Virus record (IMG/VR): IMGVR_UViG_3300031684_000014
Span: 1-21,543 of that record
DNA: 21,543 nucleotides
Strand: one strand, 5' to 3'
Origin: a virus
The notes below the pieces were generated by a model. It ran no database searches. It was not told the origin of the DNA and saw only the letters and a program-made list of their open reading frames with translations. Shown here piece by piece: positions 18,314 through 21,543 of the stretch. The position numbers and the translations under genes are program-made. How positions within the stretch are numbered: the stretch's first letter is position 1; the number at the start of each line of letters is the position of its first letter.

Positions 18314-18533
18314 AACTATATACAGAGTGTTCTATCGATCACCCGCTGATGACTATAATACAGTTAAACAACTCGGTATCTATGAGAGTCAAGCAGCAGC
18401 TAAAAAAGCTATTTCCATGACCCGTAAAAGTAGAAAAGCACATGGTCGTAGTTGGGAAGTTAGGGCGTATGGAATAAACCTTGAGTACGATGTAGTGTAT
18501 GAAAACAACGAAAGGGACTATTATGGAGCTTAA
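18303..18533 (+). CDS. Small hypothetical protein
   Basis: A 76-residue basic protein with AAGGAAAG about seven bases before ATG 18303. It has a strand (TIYRVFYRSP), a helix (SQAAAKKAISMTRKSRKAHG) and strands (WEVRAYGINLEYDVVYE), like small alpha/beta phage proteins. It overlaps the next gene by 11 bases. Located between putative TerS and TerL; role unknown. Confidence 0.65.
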   Translation: MSFETIYRVFYRSPADDYNTVKQLGIYESQAAAKKAISMTRKSRKAHGRSWEVRAYGINLEYDVVYENNERDYYGA

Positions 18534-18885
18534 AAGTGTGAAAACCATCGATCTTATAGCCGAATTGATTATGCGTAGGGACCCAACAGGCTCTATTGGT
18601 GGGTCTGTGTTCTTTGAGTTCTTCCCTTGGAAAGAGGCATTAGAGAGTCCTGTTGTTATTACTGTAGAAAAGAACCATCATAATAAGCTCTTATCTCATT
18701 ACAGCGCTATGGCTACTTCTGATTCTGAAACCTCTGTTCATGAATACGAGTATAGGAGACCTAAAGTGTATAGTGAGTTTAAAAAAGTAGGGAAACAAAG
18801 AGTACACAAAAACGAGTTCGTAGAGACAGACAATAGACAAGACAGTCTTTGGGACTACTGGTCTTCAGAACCGGTTGTAGGATAA
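18523..18885 (+). CDS. Hypothetical protein preceding large terminase
   Basis: A 120-residue protein, with ATG 18523 chosen for AAAGGG seven bases upstream. Opens with a helix (SVKTIDLIAELIMRRD), then GSVFFEFFPWKEALESPVVITVEK, and a long polar, probably flexible C-terminal part ending in WDYWSSEPVVG. No motif recognised. The six-base gap to TerL suggests coupled expression; an accessory packaging role is possible by position alone. Confidence 0.65.
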   Translation: MELKSVKTIDLIAELIMRRDPTGSIGGSVFFEFFPWKEALESPVVITVEKNHHNKLLSHYSAMATSDSETSVHEYEYRRPKVYSEFKKVGKQRVHKNEFVETDNRQDSLWDYWSSEPVVG

Positions 18886-18891
18886 TAGAGC

Positions 18892-20229
18892 ATGCCAAGT
18901 ATTAAACTACACCCCGGTCAAAGTAGAGTGTTTAAAGATGTTATGGTTGATGGAAAATACCGTTATGGTGTGGTTTGCGCTGCCCGAGGTTGGGGTAAGT
19001 CTTATTTCGCTGGCACTACGGCGCTACAGGCAGTTCAAGAACTAGTTAACATGCCAGCCGATGTTCCTAACAAGAACGTTGCTATTATTGCTCCTACCTA
19101 TCAGCAGGTGGTGGATATTTACTATCCGCTGCTTGCTTGGCAGCTCGGTCTAGAGGACTTTGCTGTTAAACATAGTAGATCTGCTGGTCAGTTTTGGCTC
19201 CCTAACAACGTTATGCTTAAGCTCTGGTCTTACGAGGCTTCAGAGCGTATGCGTGGTACAGGACAATACCTTGTTATTCTTGATGAGGTCTGTTCTTGGA
19301 AGGGTGCAGGTACTAACCTAAAGGAAAGCTGGGAGTCGGTAATCGAGCCTTGTGTTACTACTCGTTGGTCCCCTATGATGCAAAAGAAGTGGAATAGTCC
19401 TTTTCCCGGTCGTGCTATTGTCATTAGTACACCAAGGGGTCATGACTATTTCTATGAGATGTTCAATAGGAAAGAGAATGACAACGCTTGGGGTTCTTAC
19501 CACTTTAACTATAGACAATCACCCTACTTAGATCCTGATGAGATTCAACGAGCTAAGATGACTCTAGACCCTCTTAAGTTTGCAAGAGAGTATGAAGCAT
19601 CATTTAAAGACTCTGGTAACAATCTGTTTTATATGTTTAATCGTAATGATCACGTAGACTCTGCTCTACCTGACATCCAGAAAGGAGAAGATGTTCATGT
19701 TGCAATGGACTTCAACATCGGTATTATGGCTTCAGCTATCGGCGCTCGCCGTGGTAATCAGACGCATTGGCTGCACGAACTTAGTGGCCATCCTGATACT
19801 GATTCGGTCGCTAAGTCCCTCGTAAGTAAATACGTAAAGAATGGGCATAAGGTAATCGTCTATCCGGATCCTACAGGTAAGAGTCGTAAGACCTCTGCCT
19901 CTGGGGAGACCGACTTCAGTATTCTTCGTAAGGCTGGTCTAACCGTAAGGGTTAGAGAGGCATCTCCAGCTATCATAGATAGTACTAACGCAGTTAACGC
20001 TCAGCTTAAGAACGCTAACGGGAATGTTAATATGTACTTTCACCCTCGTATGCTTAACACTGTTCGTTCTATGGAGCGCACGTCTTGGCTAGAGAATAAC
20101 CCAGATACAGCACAAATCAATAAGACCGAGGGGGTCGAACACTGGTCTGATGCTATTAGGTACTATACAGAGTATAACTACCCTATTCGTAGCGGTAGTG
20201 TAGGCGTTGTTAAGACTTCTACTTTCTAG
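18892..20229 (+). CDS. terL: Terminase large subunit (packaging ATPase and nuclease)
   Basis: A 445-residue DNA-packaging motor that pumps and cuts genome DNA at the prohead portal. ATPase domain: Walker A ARGWGKS (31-37), a Q-rich adenine region near HPGQSR (7-12), Walker B YLVILDE (126-132) with catalytic E132, and coupling motif STPRG (179-183). The nuclease (RNase H-like) domain has D273 in AMDFNIG, D326 in YPDPTGK and D420 in SDAIRYY, the acidic triad expected for metal binding. Length fits the family. AGGATAATAGAG precedes ATG 18892. Small-gene order with an AT-hook protein upstream supports a packaging module. Confidence 0.92.
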   Translation: MPSIKLHPGQSRVFKDVMVDGKYRYGVVCAARGWGKSYFAGTTALQAVQELVNMPADVPNKNVAIIAPTYQQVVDIYYPLLAWQLGLEDFAVKHSRSAGQFWLPNNVMLKLWSYEASERMRGTGQYLVILDEVCSWKGAGTNLKESWESVIEPCVTTRWSPMMQKKWNSPFPGRAIVISTPRGHDYFYEMFNRKENDNAWGSYHFNYRQSPYLDPDEIQRAKMTLDPLKFAREYEASFKDSGNNLFYMFNRNDHVDSALPDIQKGEDVHVAMDFNIGIMASAIGARRGNQTHWLHELSGHPDTDSVAKSLVSKYVKNGHKVIVYPDPTGKSRKTSASGETDFSILRKAGLTVRVREASPAIIDSTNAVNAQLKNANGNVNMYFHPRMLNTVRSMERTSWLENNPDTAQINKTEGVEHWSDAIRYYTEYNYPIRSGSVGVVKTSTF

Positions 20230-20280
20230 GTTCTGATACTGTTTAGTGCCACCAAACAAAAAGAAAAGGAATTAATAAAA

Positions 20281-20520
20281 ATGCAAGCAACAAAAGTATC
20301 AGGCTTAGCCCCCAAGTGGAGAGCTACAGGTGATGGTGATTACGTTCCAGAGGATGTCTGTGTAGGCTTCTTTGTAAATGAAGGTGGAGTAGTTTCTTTC
20401 GACAGTGCCGGAGAGACCATTGAAGCAGAAGTAGGTAGCGGTACTCTTATTACAGCAAATGTCTCAAGGTTTAATGCGGCAAATACATCAGCTGTTGGTA
20501 TCTTCGCTCTATTAACTTAA
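20281..20520 (+). CDS. Small probable virion-associated protein
   Basis: A 79-residue protein, AAAGGAA about ten bases before ATG 20281. Nearly all beta-like: VGFFVNEGGVVSFDSAGETIEAEVGSGTLITANVSRF, with small residues and no cysteine pairs, ending VGIFALLT. This resembles small head-decoration or capsid-stabilising proteins, and the position after the large terminase fits, but I recognise no family. Confidence 0.6.
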   Translation: MQATKVSGLAPKWRATGDGDYVPEDVCVGFFVNEGGVVSFDSAGETIEAEVGSGTLITANVSRFNAANTSAVGIFALLT

Positions 20521-20541
20521 TATTAATAGAAAGGTCGAGAA

Positions 20542-21543
20542 ATGAGACTAACGACAGCACTTAACATGACTTCTACTCCCGTTTTCTATAGCCGAAGTGG
20601 TCGATCCGGCGTGCTTGTGTTCCCGCAGACCCTCTATACATCAAACGATCAGGGCTTTGTCGTGGATGCCTACGCTACGTCGAGTCTTTGGCAAGATGAT
20701 GCCGGGACAATTCCGGCGACGGCCCATGACGATCCCGTGGCTCTTTGGAAAGATAACAGCGGAAGCACGAACGGGGTGGATCACAGCACGGAGGTACTCG
20801 CCGACCGTCCGAGGCTGCAGATTGTGGGTAACCGTCGAACGATACTTTCGGACGGTATCAGTGATAAACTGACGAGCGTGACCCGAGACTTCACAGGCAA
20901 GGATGTTTTCACCGCATGTTTTGCAATCAGGTCGCTGGACACAAACGGAAACTCCAACCCTGTCTGGGCTGCCCATGATATTAATGACGGACTAAGGATT
21001 ATCTATGCGCCGCGCAATTCGAGTCTCCCTGTCCGGTTCCAGATTGACAACGACGGGACAGATGTTCTCGATGCACCCAGTCCGACATATGATCCGCCGC
21101 TTGACATGGTGATCATCGTAGAGGGCGACATACCGAGCGGCACTCTTAAACTCTGGATCGACGGAACTCTGGTTGCCTCGGAAACAGGTGTCAGTTTCTA
21201 TCCGGACTGGCAAACAGGAGTTAGCCAATTGTTTGGCAACAAAGGTGTGTTTAGCGAAGATACTTTTGCCAAGGTAGAAATAGCGCGAGGAATGGAGATC
21301 AGTCGCGGTCTGACAGCGTCTGAATTTACAGACCTCTTAAACTGGGGACAGGCAGGTCTCAAGGCATTCGCGCCGACGATCACCTCCGCCCCGCAGATCA
21401 CCGGCGATCCGGCACAGGGTAGCACAGTGACAATCGTTGAAGGCATCTACTCCGGGTCGCCTGCACCTACTTTGACACCTACGCTTACGCTTGATGGCGT
21501 TGACGTTACGGCGAACCTTTCTGGTCTCGACTATACTATACCG
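20542..21543 (+). CDS. LamG/concanavalin-like plus Ig-like structural protein (3' partial)
   Basis: ATG 20542, with AAAGG and a GAG near it, opens a frame that stays open to the window end (334 residues so far). Residues 35-65 (SLWQDDAGTIPATAHDDPVAL) and the following beta-strands (TLKLWIDGTLVASETG) look like a LamG/concanavalin-type domain with carbohydrate-binding character. From about residue 275 (APTITSAPQITGDPAQGSTVTI) an Ig-like beta-sandwich begins. Such combinations occur in tail or appendage proteins. The first dozen codons fit the AT-rich neighbours, then GC-rich codons take over, suggesting transferred or host-adapted sequence. The frame lacks a stop because it runs off the window. 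Confidence 0.7.
   Translation, partial: MRLTTALNMTSTPVFYSRSGRSGVLVFPQTLYTSNDQGFVVDAYATSSLWQDDAGTIPATAHDDPVALWKDNSGSTNGVDHSTEVLADRPRLQIVGNRRTILSDGISDKLTSVTRDFTGKDVFTACFAIRSLDTNGNSNPVWAAHDINDGLRIIYAPRNSSLPVRFQIDNDGTDVLDAPSPTYDPPLDMVIIVEGDIPSGTLKLWIDGTLVASETGVSFYPDWQTGVSQLFGNKGVFSEDTFAKVEIARGMEISRGLTASEFTDLLNWGQAGLKAFAPTITSAPQITGDPAQGSTVTIVEGIYSGSPAPTLTPTLTLDGVDVTANLSGLDYTIP

Noticed and set aside
20641-21446. Minus-strand frames at the right end
   Set aside because: Antisense to the open 20542 frame, which has domain-like sequence throughout.
1-21543. tRNA genes, insertion sequences, integrase or att sites
   Set aside because: None found by reading: no cloverleaf, transposase or recombinase motif was visible.

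Overview
The window is a segment of a tailed double-stranded DNA phage genome (Caudoviricetes). Every supported gene is on the + strand. Genes are tightly packed, with many ATGA, TAATG and TGATG stop/start overlaps. Recognisable phage genes are a class II ribonucleotide reductase, glutaredoxin, rIIA-like and rIIB-like proteins, an A1S_2505-family non-structural protein and a large terminase subunit. A marine alphaproteobacterial host, probably in Rhodobacteraceae, is suggested by an orphan VPLPA-CTERM sorting signal (13849-13962), because these signals are characteristic of that group. The LamG/Ig-like protein at the right end is also of a familiar type there. Host assignment is inference.

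Layout. (1) 1-7217: the tail of an unknown gene, then a nucleotide-metabolism and rII operon: NrdJ-type reductase, several hypothetical genes (one with an AT-hook-like start), glutaredoxin, RIIA, RIIB. (2) 7243-12018: a hairpin, then a 730-residue protein with a YfaP-like domain, followed by about ten small accessory genes, several under 60 residues. (3) About 12040-13935: a GC-richer island made of pieces. It holds a headless VRR-NUC nuclease fragment behind a duplicated gene start, three small genes, a hexapeptide-repeat (beta-helix) gene with a 144-bp internal duplication, and a gene-end fragment encoding a VPLPA-CTERM tail. (4) 13959-15476: native-looking small basic, acidic and membrane genes. 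(5) 15477-16381: a 0.9-kb region with no convincing gene. It carries a candidate structured RNA, a strong terminator with a competing upstream hairpin, and three tandem repeat units, each led by a sigma70-type promoter butted against a preceding terminator. (6) 16382-20229: a coiled-coil/membrane gene pair, then the packaging operon (AT-hook putative small terminase, small genes, large terminase). (7) 20281-21543: a small probable virion gene and the start of a GC-rich LamG/Ig-like protein that runs off the end.

How it fits together. Regions 1-2 look like middle-phase metabolism and host takeover. The glutaredoxin could re-reduce the cysteine-dependent reductase. Region 5 is a transcriptional hub. 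Its tandem promoters read toward the coiled-coil/membrane genes, and a further candidate promoter (17228-17257) precedes the packaging genes. A 41-nt segment at 15421-15461 is the reverse complement (40/41) of a segment inside a gene 12 kb upstream (3154-3194), so transcripts of the two regions could pair. The best leads for something undescribed are the promoter/terminator repeat array with its adjacent structured RNA, the antisense segment, and the orphan VPLPA-CTERM peptide.
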